Source of the DNA: Bradyrhizobium sp. DOA9
GTDB taxonomy: Bacteria; Pseudomonadota; Alphaproteobacteria; Rhizobiales; Xanthobacteraceae
Direction of reading: 5' to 3'
Length of the DNA stretch: 64,000 bases
NCBI RefSeq assembly: GCF_000617845.2
Contig: NZ_DF820426.1
Location: forward strand, 620,001 to 684,000
Shown in pieces: positions 9,022 through 17,652 of this stretch (positions are counted from its first letter, which is position 1; every line of letters begins with the position of its first letter). The notes under the pieces are model-generated. The model was not told the origin of the DNA and ran no database searches. It saw only the letters and a list, made by a program, of their open reading frames with translations. Both the position numbers and the translations under genes were made by a program.

Positions 9022-9930
9022 CTAAGTCACTTTGATGATGAGCTTGCCCGTGACACGGCCTGCCTCACTGCGCTTTTGCGCCGCTGACGCTTTCTCGATC
9101 GGGAAAGTCTCCTCCACAGGCATGCGGAAGACGCCTTTGGAGTGAAGCAGAGCCGCTTCGGCAAATATCAGCTCCGGGTTCTTTTGAAATTCCGTGAAAG
9201 ATCCTTGCACTCCATACTTCTGCGGCGCGTGGAAATCGGCGATGGTAACGACTCGGGAAGGATCGCCGATCAGCTCGATCAAGTCGGGAACATCCGATCC
9301 GGCGAAGTCAAGGGCTGCACTCAGCCCATTGGGAGCGAGCAGCTTGACTCGTTCGACCAGACCCGGTCCGTATGTCGTCGGCCTCGCACCGAACGATCGA
9401 AGATGCTGGTGCTTCGCCTCGCGCCCGGTGGCGATCACCGCAATCCCGCGCTGATGCGCGAACTGAAGTGTGGCAGTCCCGACACCACCTGCCGCTCCAT
9501 GCACAAGGATCGTCTCACCGGATTTCAAATTGAGCAACCCGAGGGCGCGAGTCGCCGTCTCAACGGCCGTCGGATAACCCGCCGCTTCGTCGAATGAGAG
9601 ACTGTCAGGCTTGTGAGCCCAGTTCGTGAGAATGGCGTGTTGCGCTACCGTGTTGATACCTTGACCGAAAACCGCATCGCCGACTGAAACGCCTGTAACA
9701 CCCTCTCCCACCTCGTCCACTACGCCCGAAGCGTCGAAGCCGATGCCGGAGGGGAAAGTAAGGGGCATCTGCTCTCTGAAATAGCCAGCTCGCAGTTTCC
9801 AATCTATCGGGTTAACGCCTGCGGCGCGGACGGCAATCCGCACCTGTCCGGCAGCGGGATGCGGCTCGGGGGTCTCGACCAGCCGCAACACTTCGGGGCC
9901 GCCATATTCGCTGAACTGAACTGCCTTCAC
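9022..9930 (-). CDS. zinc-less MDR NADP-dependent oxidoreductase (quinone reductase-like)
   Basis: A 302-residue medium-chain dehydrogenase/reductase. A GTG at 9930 follows a GGAGAC ribosome-binding site (VKAVQFSEYGGPEVLRL). The GroES-like domain is AVRAAGVNPIDWKLRAG, and the cofactor fold is ILVHGAAGGVGTATLQFAHQ at about residue 140. The structural and catalytic zinc Cys sets are absent, as in the quinone oxidoreductase branch. It likely reduces quinones or enones with NADPH. It is a single gene in its own unit, with a candidate terminator downstream. Confidence 0.87.
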   Translation of the reverse strand: MKAVQFSEYGGPEVLRLVETPEPHPAAGQVRIAVRAAGVNPIDWKLRAGYFREQMPLTFPSGIGFDASGVVDEVGEGVTGVSVGDAVFGQGINTVAQHAILTNWAHKPDSLSFDEAAGYPTAVETATRALGLLNLKSGETILVHGAAGGVGTATLQFAHQRGIAVIATGREAKHQHLRSFGARPTTYGPGLVERVKLLAPNGLSAALDFAGSDVPDLIELIGDPSRVVTIADFHAPQKYGVQGSFTEFQKNPELIFAEAALLHSKGVFRMPVEETFPIEKASAAQKRSEAGRVTGKLIIKVT

Positions 9931-10191
9931 GGATGTCTCCTATGGTCGGTCATTTCGCAGAACCGTCGTGACAGAGGGTACTCTCAAGAGGAGAGCTGCA
10001 CTAAATTGGAGATTGATGCCAAGACGTAAAGAGGGCAGTTTTCCGGGAGTTTGTTACCTAGAGAGAACTGCCTGCAGCATGGAAAATGGGCGGGCGGCCC
10101 GACTGAGATACGGGCCCAAATTGGCGCGCTTCCTCCGCAGCGAAAGCGTCGATCTGGTTTTGTTGGTTTTCTCAATTGAATCCACGAGCTC

Positions 10192-11250
10192 TTACGATGA
10201 GAGAGCGGCTGCGAACCACCGTGCGGCCAGCACATTGCGCTCGGCCGCATGATTGTAGATGGTATGTTCGCCGTCCGGCCACGTTTCGAGACGCGACAGC
10301 GGGTGGTGATTGCCGGTGAGGAAACTCTGCTGGGTGCCGACAGGGACCAGCGGATCTGCGCCACCCTCGAGCACCAGCGTCGCGCAGGCGAGCGGCGCAC
10401 GCTCGCCATCGAAGACGAGCGCTGGCAGGAGAGGCGCGAGCTCGGCCGCATCGGCGACGCCGAAGAGAGCGGCGAGTTGCTCCTGTGCGGTACGGAACGG
10501 CGGGATCTCGGCCCGGATCGGAGCGCCATTGATGCAGCAGGCGGTAATGCGCTGATCGCGTACAGAAGTGAGCGCGGCGAACAACCCGCCGAAGCTGTTA
10601 CCCCATACCCCGACTGGTTGTTCGGGCGTGCAGTTCTGTACATATTCGACAAAGCGGGAAAAGCCCGCAGCGATGTGCGCGTCCGCGAACACGCCGCCCT
10701 CCAGGCGGCTGTCGCCCTGACCAGGACCGTCGACCAGCAGGCAATCCAAGCCGCACCGGCATAGCGACTCCGCCATCGACCGATAGGCCGTCGACCAACC
10801 GCTCATACCTCCAAACACGATGACCGTACCGGACGCCGCACCAGCCCCGCTATGAAAATGCCACCCGTATAACGTACCGTCCCGGTAGGGCACGCTGACG
10901 CGCGAGACTGGGAAATATGACAGGGCTGCGAAGCGACCGAAGCAGTGCGTCATCTGGCGATAGAGACAGCGCTTGCGCTCACTATCGGCGTTAAAAGCCA
11001 TCTGGGCAAAGACAAAACACACCGCCGCAGCATGCCACAACTCCCTCCCACGCGCGGGATCTTGCTCGGCGCGGGCTTCCTGCTCGCGTCCTAGCTTTTC
11101 CAGCACCTCGTCCCAGCGCGCGCCCTCCCGGACCAGCCGGTGAGCGCGTTCGGCCAAGTCGCGAGGCATGCCGTAGTCCGCCATGCGTGTGAGCGGCATC
11201 GCACGACACAACGCCTCGATCTGCTTGAACTGATCTTCATCAAACTGCAT
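10192..11250 (-). CDS. alpha/beta-hydrolase (FrsA/dihydroxypseudooxynicotine hydrolase-like)
   Basis: A 352-residue protein from the ATG at 11250 (MQFDEDQFKQIEAL). An N-terminal helical cap domain of about 140 residues precedes the hydrolase fold. The oxyanion loop is VIVFGGMSGW, the nucleophile Ser lies in GVWGNSFGGLFAAL, the acid Asp is in LEGGADPLVP, and His is in WPDGEHTIYNH. Proteins with this cap cleave C-C or ester bonds in aromatic or N-heterocycle catabolism (2,6-dihydroxypseudooxynicotine hydrolase is one example). It follows the FAD monooxygenase at 11268-12842 by 17 bases in the same direction, so hydroxylation then C-C cleavage is a plausible two-step route. Confidence 0.8.
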   Translation of the reverse strand: MQFDEDQFKQIEALCRAMPLTRMADYGMPRDLAERAHRLVREGARWDEVLEKLGREQEARAEQDPARGRELWHAAAVCFVFAQMAFNADSERKRCLYRQMTHCFGRFAALSYFPVSRVSVPYRDGTLYGWHFHSGAGAASGTVIVFGGMSGWSTAYRSMAESLCRCGLDCLLVDGPGQGDSRLEGGVFADAHIAAGFSRFVEYVQNCTPEQPVGVWGNSFGGLFAALTSVRDQRITACCINGAPIRAEIPPFRTAQEQLAALFGVADAAELAPLLPALVFDGERAPLACATLVLEGGADPLVPVGTQQSFLTGNHHPLSRLETWPDGEHTIYNHAAERNVLAARWFAAALSS

Positions 11251-11267
11251 CGGCGCCTCCGGAGCTC

Positions 11268-12842
11268 TCAAGCGGCCACCACGTTCTGGCGCCAAGCAAG
11301 CTTGCCACGCAGATCGTCGACAAGCCGCGGCAGCTCTGCATCCGTTGCGGCTAAGCCGAACACATAAGTGTCCGGGCGGGTCAGCATCGCCACGACATGC
11401 TTTTCGGCCAGGTACGCTCCGTAGACGCCCTCCACATCAACAATGCGCTCGACGCCAGGGCCGGCATCGTCCGCAAGCGTGAACAATCGGCAGCCGAGAT
11501 CCCTCAGGAAGCCGACTCTGGATGAATCGAGCGTCGCGACGGGATTACTCTGTGCGATCAGCGCGAAGCGATAGCCGACTTGGGCGTCCAACCGGCTCGT
11601 CATTCCGCCGACTCGCACCTGTCCCTGTGGCGGCACTGAGCCAACCACCTTCCCAGCCTCGTCTCGCCGCTCGTTCTGGATCACACCGGCGTTCAGGCGC
11701 GGGAACGGTGGAGGCGGCGGGACCAGGTTGAAGCGGAACGCCAGGTCCCGGAAGAAGGCAATCAAGCGGCTATGCGTGTTCGCCACTTTGCCCAGCATTA
11801 CCGCGGAGCTCATGATGTTCGCAACGTGCGGGCGGCGTTCCAGTTCGTAGCTGTCGAGAAGGTCGGGAGTCGCGGTGCCCCGCAGCACGAGATCGAGCTT
11901 CCAAGCGATGTTTGCTGCGTCGCGGATGCCGGAACAAGCACCCTGGCCCATATAGGGCGGCATTGTGTGGGCGGCATCTCCGCCGAGGAAGGTCTGTCCC
12001 TTGCGCCAGCTCTGTGCCATGCGGCATTCGAATGTGTAGACGACCTGGCGGATGATCTTGATGTCGTCCGGACCGACGCCATGATACTGCCTGAGCAGTT
12101 TCCAGGCGGCTTCCGGCTTCTCCATTTCGGCCGTTTCCTCGTGCTTAAGCAGCGCGAATTCAAAACGCTGGCGGTTCTTACCGATCGGCAGGAACATGTG
12201 GCCCCGCGCCGGATCGCAGTACTGCTTGGTCTCCTCGAAGCTCGACGCGAGCGGCCGCTTGCGCTCGCCGTCGATGTTGAGCCAGCGTTCGTTAAAACCG
12301 TTGTCGTCGCGTTCGATGCTGAGCGCCGAGCGGACGAAGCTGCGAGCGCCATCCGCACCCAGCACATAACGCGCGCGCAGCGTGTCAGCGCCCGCTGCGG
12401 AGTTCACCGCCAGTTCCACTGATCCGCCCGATTGCCGGAGCCCGGTGAGCTCGGTGCCCTGACGGACGCTGACAGTCGGCAGCGTGCGAACCCGGCGGTC
12501 GATTGCCTCCTCGATGTCGGGCTGGTGGATCGAGATGTGCGCGGGAAATCCCATCGGCGGGCTGGGGAGTTTGCCGACATCGATGAGTGGCTTGCCTTTG
12601 GCATTGTAGAAGACGTAGGAATCGATCGGCGAAGAGTCGCGTAACGCATCATCGATGTCACAGGCAAAGCTCAACAGCCGCGCCGTCTCGCCATCGATGT
12701 GGGTCAGCCGGGGCAGGCCGTAGAGCGTTGCCCAGCGCTCGATGACGACGACGCGGTGGCCAAGCTGTCCCAAGAGCGATGCGGCGGTAAGTCCAGTCGG
12801 ACCATAGCCGACGACGGCAACATCGAAATCTGCGGGTGCCAC
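11268..12842 (-). CDS. FAD-dependent aromatic monooxygenase (UbiH/PheA family)
   Basis: A 524-residue flavoprotein hydroxylase. The chosen start is the GTG at 12842 (VAPADFDVAVVGYGPTG), preceded by a strong GGGGGAGG site; the open frame extends upstream to 13037 but that part lies in the divergent promoter. Motifs are VVGYGPTGLTAASLLG (FAD fold), VLGADGARSFVR (DG) and FLGGDAAHTMPPYMGQGACS (GD). The substrate is probably a phenolic compound. It is cotranscribed with the alpha/beta-hydrolase and divergent from a NodD-family regulator. A nod-box-like element sits 50-90 bases before its start. Confidence 0.88.
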   Translation of the reverse strand: MAPADFDVAVVGYGPTGLTAASLLGQLGHRVVVIERWATLYGLPRLTHIDGETARLLSFACDIDDALRDSSPIDSYVFYNAKGKPLIDVGKLPSPPMGFPAHISIHQPDIEEAIDRRVRTLPTVSVRQGTELTGLRQSGGSVELAVNSAAGADTLRARYVLGADGARSFVRSALSIERDDNGFNERWLNIDGERKRPLASSFEETKQYCDPARGHMFLPIGKNRQRFEFALLKHEETAEMEKPEAAWKLLRQYHGVGPDDIKIIRQVVYTFECRMAQSWRKGQTFLGGDAAHTMPPYMGQGACSGIRDAANIAWKLDLVLRGTATPDLLDSYELERRPHVANIMSSAVMLGKVANTHSRLIAFFRDLAFRFNLVPPPPPFPRLNAGVIQNERRDEAGKVVGSVPPQGQVRVGGMTSRLDAQVGYRFALIAQSNPVATLDSSRVGFLRDLGCRLFTLADDAGPGVERIVDVEGVYGAYLAEKHVVAMLTRPDTYVFGLAATDAELPRLVDDLRGKLAWRQNVVAA

Positions 12843-12884
12843 GAGATTCCTCCCCCTGTTTGGGAGGACCTTCTGGGATTGATT

Positions 12885-12933
12885 ATCATTTGTACAATTG
12901 ATTGTATCGATTGCTATGATCCATATCATGGAT
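12885..12933 (-). promoter_or_regulatory. nod-box-like LysR operator in divergent promoter
   Basis: On the minus strand this reads ATCCAT (12933-12928), GGAT, then CAATCGAT (12913-12906), then a further CAAT(C/T)A element to about 12895. This recalls the nod-box order ATCCAT…GAT…CAATCGATTT…CAATC but with roughly ten bases missing in the middle. On the plus strand two overlapping ATC-N9-GAT units occur (12906-12920 and 12919-12933), the basic NodD half-site pattern. The second is the perfect palindrome ATCCAT-ATC-ATGGAT. Confidence 0.55.
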
Positions 12934-12945
12934 GGGTGGTGCGTC

Positions 12946-13884
12946 ATGCGCTTCAAAGGCCTCGATCTCAACCTGCTCGTTGCACTCGACGCGCTGCTCA
13001 CTGAGCGCAACCTCACGGCGGCGGCACGCGGTATCAACCTCAGCCAGCCGGCAATGAGCGCCGCTGTCGCGAGGCTGCGAGCCTATTTCAAGGATGATCT
13101 CTTCGTCATGCGCGGGCGGGAGTTGATGCCCACACCACTCGCCGAGCAGCTCGCCGCGCCGACCCGCCAGACGCTGCTCCACATCCAGCTCACGATCGCC
13201 GGCCGCGAAGCGTTCGACCCCGCAAAGTCCGACCGCCGCTTCCGCATCGTCCTGTCCGATTTCATGACCGTTGTGTTCTTCCGCAAAGTCGTCGAACGCG
13301 TCGCAAGCCTTGCGCCGGGTGTTAGTTTCGAGTTGCTGCCGTTCGACGATGAGCCGGACGAGCCGGTGCGCCGCGGCGAGATTGATTTCCTGATCTTTCC
13401 CGAAATATTCATGCCACCGGGACACCCAAAGGCGAAACTGTTTGATGAGACCATGGTGTGCGTCGGCTGCCGCTCGAACCGGCAACTGTCGCGCAAGCTG
13501 ACATTTGAGAAATACATGTCGATGGGGCACGTGATGGCGCAGTTCGGCAAGACGCGAAAACCCTCAATCGAGGAATGGTTGCTGCTCGAGCACGGCGTCA
13601 AGCGTCGAATCGAGGTAACGGTGCAAAGCTTTTCCATGATCCCCCACCTTCTGTTTGGAACAGAACGCATCGCAACAATGCACCGTCGCCTGGCAAAGCA
13701 TTTCGCAAAGACAATGCCATTGCGCATCATTGAGCTGCCCGTGCCGATTCCTCGCTTTACCGAGGCGATCCAGTGGCCAGCTCTGCATAACAGCGACCCA
13801 GCCAGCATGTGGTTGCGCGGCATTGTCCTAGAAGAGGCCAAAGGTATGCAAATTTCGCGCATAGTCCAAGGCGGACCAACTTAA
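12946..13884 (+). CDS. NodD-family LysR regulator
   Basis: A 312-residue protein starting MRFKGLDLNLLVALDALLTE, the hallmark NodD N-terminus. It continues with the NodD-type helix-turn-helix AARGINLSQPAMSAAVARLR and with FRIVLSDFMTVVFFRKVVER, FELLPFDDEP, LLEHGVKRRIEV and WPALHNSDPAS, all characteristic of NodD across the full length. I chose the ATG at 12946 because it matches the conserved NodD start and length; a frame from 12898 would cover the operator. NodD proteins bind flavonoids and activate nod-box promoters. Here no nod genes are adjacent, and the divergent partner is an aromatic monooxygenase. The likely role is sensing an aromatic compound and controlling that operon, perhaps as a NodD paralogue recruited for catabolism. 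A true nodulation role cannot be excluded. Confidence 0.85.
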   Translation: MRFKGLDLNLLVALDALLTERNLTAAARGINLSQPAMSAAVARLRAYFKDDLFVMRGRELMPTPLAEQLAAPTRQTLLHIQLTIAGREAFDPAKSDRRFRIVLSDFMTVVFFRKVVERVASLAPGVSFELLPFDDEPDEPVRRGEIDFLIFPEIFMPPGHPKAKLFDETMVCVGCRSNRQLSRKLTFEKYMSMGHVMAQFGKTRKPSIEEWLLLEHGVKRRIEVTVQSFSMIPHLLFGTERIATMHRRLAKHFAKTMPLRIIELPVPIPRFTEAIQWPALHNSDPASMWLRGIVLEEAKGMQISRIVQGGPT

Positions 13885-13935
13885 GCGAGTCAAGCGAGGC
13901 GATCCGCGAAACGACGGACACAGAGCGGTGGCCGA

Positions 13936-14095
13936 TGGAGGCTACGCGATTTCGGCGGCGTTCGGCATCGCATCGGATGCGGGCGGGCTGATGCTGGGGG
14001 CGGATCTGGCGATCGGGATAGTTGCTCGGCTGTCATGATCCCTTCGAGCGGCGATGCCGGGCCAACGTCGAGCATTCAGTGATGACGCTGATGAG
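13936..14095 (+). mobile_element. IS1380-family transposase N-terminal remnant
   Basis: Plus-strand translation gives DGGYAISAAFGIASDAGG, then LMLGADLAIGIVARLS, then in a shifted frame a segment ending NVEHSVMTLMR. This resembles the start of IS1380-type transposases (SDAGGLLL…IEHS pattern). The rest of the element is missing. The remaining sequence up to 14337 shows nothing recognisable. Confidence 0.55.
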
Positions 14096-14337
14096 GTAAC
14101 GGATACCCCGTTGTGACCCGCAGTTGGGTTCAAGTGATCCCGATCGAGGTCACAACACGCCCAGTCACCTTCAGCTCGATTGCCACCAACTCTTCCAGAG
14201 GACCAGCAGTGGCGTCCGAAAGCACCGACGTTCTCTTCAACGCCGGCTTACGGTGTCGCCAACGTGGTATATCGCCTGATCCGCTCGCGTCGGGAATCCG
14301 TTTCGCCAGGAACTGGCTCTCGCGCGCGAAGAGAGCG

Positions 14338-14751
14338 CTAGGAGCGCACGTGATCCTCGTCAAATCTCGTCCTTGCCGTGCAAACTGCTGCGTGGTTGCG
14401 CTCGGCCCACTGAATTAGCCCCAGCAAAGGCACGAACATGGAGTGGCCGAAATCAGTCAGGCTGTATTCGACGCTTGGTGGCGTCGTCGGTAAGACCTCG
14501 CGATGAACATAGCCGTCGCGTTGCAGATCTCGAAGCGTCTGCGTCAGCATACGTTGCGAGATGTCAGGCACAAGCCGGCGCAAATCCCCAAAGCGATGTG
14601 GCCGTTCGGCCAACACCAGTACAAGGAGCGAGGCCCATTTTCCGCTGAGATTGGCAATCACATCGCGTACGGGGCAATTGTCAATGTTGCCTCCCGCGGC
14701 GGCGCGACAGGCCTGAAACTTGGCACTCATGATAGTCGTCGGCTTGTCCAT
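14338..14751 (-). CDS. HxlR-family transcriptional regulator
   Basis: A 137-residue protein from the ATG at 14751 (MDKPTTIMSAK). NIDNCPVRDVIANLSGKWAS with the conserved Cys near residue 26 is typical of HxlR. It is followed by the winged helix FGDLRRLVPDISQRMLTQTL and YVHREVLPTTPPSVEYSLTD. It is divergent from the NmrA-like SDR gene at 14857 with about 105 bases between starts, the usual arrangement for an HxlR protein that responds to reactive electrophiles or quinones. The Cys may be a redox sensor, by family analogy. Confidence 0.87.
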   Translation of the reverse strand: MDKPTTIMSAKFQACRAAAGGNIDNCPVRDVIANLSGKWASLLVLVLAERPHRFGDLRRLVPDISQRMLTQTLRDLQRDGYVHREVLPTTPPSVEYSLTDFGHSMFVPLLGLIQWAERNHAAVCTARTRFDEDHVRS

Positions 14752-14856
14752 GATGGTTCCTTCGGAGTAACCAGGTCTCGAATTACTGCCTACTTTTATC
14801 GCTGCTCTCTTTTCTATACTACCTCGCCGTTGTCGAAGGCACAGAAAGAACGGGAC

Positions 14857-15747
14857 ATGAGCGAGACCATTCTGATCACCGGAGCAGCGGGCCAACTCGG
14901 CCGAGGCGTCGCCCATCATCTTCTGTCGACCAGAGCCGTTCGCCCGGACCATCTGCTTCTTACCAGCCGCGACCCGGCTAAGCTCGAAGACTTCGCAAAC
15001 AAGGGCGTCATGGTGCGCCCGGCGAATTTCGACGACGAGGCTTCGCTCGTCACCGCCTTTCAAGGTGCAGACCGCGCGCTCCTCATCTCCACGAACGAGC
15101 TCATGGAAGCAGGCAAGCGGCTGCGCCAGCACAAGGCGGCTGTTGCCGGAGCCCTAAAAGCCGGCGTCTGCCATATCGCCTATACGTCAATGCCGAAGCC
15201 TGAGCCCGGCAATCCAGTCCTCTTCGCGCCGGACCACTATGGTACGGAGCAAGCGATTAAAGAGACCGGGCTTCCCTACACCATCTTCCGCAACGGCTGG
15301 TACCAGGAAAATCTCTTTATGGTCCTGCCGCAAGTGCTCAAGACAGGTAAGTGGTACAGCTCGGCTGGAGAGGGCCGTACCGCCTATATCTCGCGCGGCG
15401 ATATCGCCTGCGCCATCGCGGCCTCCCTTGCATCCGCCGCCAAAGACAGCGCAACCTACACGTTGACGGGAGCCGAGGCTCTGACCAACAGTGAGATCGC
15501 CGTTATTGCCAGCCGCGCAACCGGCAGGCCAATTGAGGTCATCAACTTACCCGACGACGCATTGGCCGAAGGCATGAAGGCAGCGGGCATGCCGGCAGGC
15601 TTGGTGCCACTGCTCATCTCCTTCGAGAGGAACGCTCGCATCGGCGGCCTTTCAGACGTGACCTTGGACGCGGAGAAGCTCTCCGGCAAAACACTGCAGT
15701 CACTTACCGCCTTCATGGAGGCGAACAAGGCTACCCTGCTCGCATAA
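14857..15747 (+). CDS. NmrA/QOR2-like NAD(P)H-dependent reductase
   Basis: A 296-residue atypical SDR from the ATG at 14857 (MSETILITGAAGQLGRGVAH). The Rossmann motif GAAGQLGRG is at the N-terminus, and there is no YxxxK pair in the canonical place. TIFRNGWYQENLF and GEGRTAYISRGDIACAIAA are family signatures of the NmrA/quinone oxidoreductase 2 branch. It probably reduces quinones or senses NADP(H). It is divergent from, and likely controlled by, the HxlR regulator. The metallo-hydrolase downstream may be cotranscribed. Confidence 0.85.
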   Translation: MSETILITGAAGQLGRGVAHHLLSTRAVRPDHLLLTSRDPAKLEDFANKGVMVRPANFDDEASLVTAFQGADRALLISTNELMEAGKRLRQHKAAVAGALKAGVCHIAYTSMPKPEPGNPVLFAPDHYGTEQAIKETGLPYTIFRNGWYQENLFMVLPQVLKTGKWYSSAGEGRTAYISRGDIACAIAASLASAAKDSATYTLTGAEALTNSEIAVIASRATGRPIEVINLPDDALAEGMKAAGMPAGLVPLLISFERNARIGGLSDVTLDAEKLSGKTLQSLTAFMEANKATLLA

Positions 15748-15817
15748 GGCGGTGGCTGTAGCCGATCTGACCGTTCGCCTGCTTTCTTGGCCGCCGATTC
15801 GAGCGTGCAAACAATCG

Positions 15818-16825
15818 ATGAACCCAGATGGACCCTGGATGGACGTGTTCAGAAACGCCGTTCGCCACGAAAGGCGCAGACTACTGAAGCTTCCACTCCT
15901 TGGCGCTCTCGCCGCCGCATTGCCGGCCTCGGCCAAGGCGGAAGATATGGGCACGCCTCCGACGGTGCGGCCCATGCCGCTGGTTGACGCTCGTTTTCCC
16001 GCTGAGATGGCGCCGGGCATCTTCATCGTGCCGGACAGGCGGATCCCGCTCGTGCCCAACATCGGCATAATCGTCGGACGAGATGCGGTTCTCGTCATTG
16101 ATTGCGGCTTGGGCCTTGAAAATACGGATGGCGTGTCGAAGCTCGCACGACAGCTAGCACCCGGACGGCAGGTGCTCCTGACGATCACCCATACTCACCC
16201 GGAGCATGGCTCTGGCGCACAGGTATTTAAGCCGGACGCGCGTATCTTGTACAATCGCGACCAGCGCGATTACCTGTTGCGAACAGGAGCGAACCAGATC
16301 GATGCCTTTCGTCACGGCTTTCTCCCATCCGATCAAGCTCACTTGCTGGACGGCATCGTTATCACGCCGCCGGACGAGACGTACGAGGGGAGTAAGACGA
16401 TTGACTTGGGTGGACGCAAAGTCGAGTTCAGGACCCGGGGTACTGCCCACAGTCCTGGGGATCAGATCATCATCCTGCCCGAAGAGAAAATCGTATTTGC
16501 CGGCGATCTTATCGAAGAGCGAATGTTCCCAATCATCCCGTTCTTCCCACCCATGGTCACCCAAGCCGATATCGATGTTGAACGATGGGAGTCGATACTG
16601 ATCGAGATGCGAGCCCTGAAGCCGCGGTTCATCGTGCCTGGCCACGGCAATCTGGGTGGACCGGAAATCATTGATGACGTGTTGAACTACTTCAAGGACC
16701 TGAAATTGCTAGCCCATAATCGTTCGGCAGACGAACTGAGGAACGCAATTCGCGCCAAATATCCGACTTGGGAGAACGATCAATTCATCTCGCCGGCGGT
16801 GCAATACTTTTTGAAGCGCTCCTAA
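15818..16825 (+). CDS. exported MBL-fold metallo-hydrolase
   Basis: About 335 residues from the ATG at 15818 (MNPDGPWMDVF); a start at 15839 is also possible. An export signal RRRLLKLPLLGALAAALPAS precedes the mature domain. The metal motif reads THTHPEHG, a variant of HxHxDH with Glu in place of Asp. The later ligands His (TRGTAHSPGD), Asp (VFAGDLIEE) and His (IVPGHGNLGG) are present. The SoxH/quinoprotein-relay-like branch fits. The reaction is unknown. It begins about 70 bases after the SDR gene. Confidence 0.8.
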   Translation: MNPDGPWMDVFRNAVRHERRRLLKLPLLGALAAALPASAKAEDMGTPPTVRPMPLVDARFPAEMAPGIFIVPDRRIPLVPNIGIIVGRDAVLVIDCGLGLENTDGVSKLARQLAPGRQVLLTITHTHPEHGSGAQVFKPDARILYNRDQRDYLLRTGANQIDAFRHGFLPSDQAHLLDGIVITPPDETYEGSKTIDLGGRKVEFRTRGTAHSPGDQIIILPEEKIVFAGDLIEERMFPIIPFFPPMVTQADIDVERWESILIEMRALKPRFIVPGHGNLGGPEIIDDVLNYFKDLKLLAHNRSADELRNAIRAKYPTWENDQFISPAVQYFLKRS

Positions 16826-17652
16826 GCCCAGCCCGCCTTTAAGAGCACGTACTCGTTGAAGGGTCGACCGGCGGATGTTTGGTCGTTGACCGAAAGCGGC
16901 GGAGGAGTGGAGGTTGTGCTGGGTAAGTGCCCTTAAGATACTTGGCGATCGAATCCCAAATTTCGATTCGTAGCATCTGGCTCGATAACGCATAGTTCGG
17001 CCCTACGATGTCCTCGAACTTTAGGCGGCTCCTTGGGCGGTCCTAGAATCCCCTGCATGCCTCCAACGATGAAAGTTTTTATGATGGGACCTAAACAATC
17101 GAGGTCGCCAGAAGCGTAAGTAGCCTCAGGGTGTTCCCCTATCTTGACCATGTCAGCAAGGAGCTGGTCCTTGAGACCGTGCGTCTCAACGATAGGATAC
17201 TCCCCTATGGATCGTTGACCTCTGGAAGCAGGCCATGGCCGCTCGCGCCGAGCAGCTATTGGCCGGGAAGGGCTGGCCGCCATCCCTGCTCAGACCGGCC
17301 GCGACAGAAGCGATGTGGTTTGACGGATGGGAGAGCCGCCTTCGGCTCTCCATATTGCGTTTACCGGTCCCCGGCGCAGATACAGTGGAAAGACCCGCCA
17401 AGCCGCTGATGTCGCGTTACTCCGCTCGATGTTCTTCTGCGTACAACGAAATTTAGGCTCGAATGCAGTCAAAATTCAAATCCGCGCTTCCTTCTGCAGC
17501 GCCTTGTTCCCCAGCTATCGCGTTACCTTCGCCAGAACATTCCTCAGCGCGCGACGAGGAGCTACACCAAGTGCCGCATTGATGCACTCGATATTGGAGA
17601 GCCACGATTGTCCTAAACGTCATTGATGCGCGTACTCAGCGACCTAAACTCC
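16826..17652. other. 827-base stretch without a supportable gene
   Basis: Short open frames on both strands lack motifs and good starts. Composition drops in G+C relative to the neighbouring genes around 17000-17200. Nothing is assigned. Confidence 0.4.

Noticed and set aside
12946..13884. Calling the LysR gene a functional nodD with nod genes
   Set aside because: No nodABC or other nod gene is adjacent, and the neighbouring box is shortened, so only the family is claimed.
17224..17456. Plus-strand AARAEQLLAGKGWPPSLL as a partitioning-protein (ParB-like) fragment
   Set aside because: The resemblance is too short and rests on memory of a loose pattern; no flanking domain is preserved.
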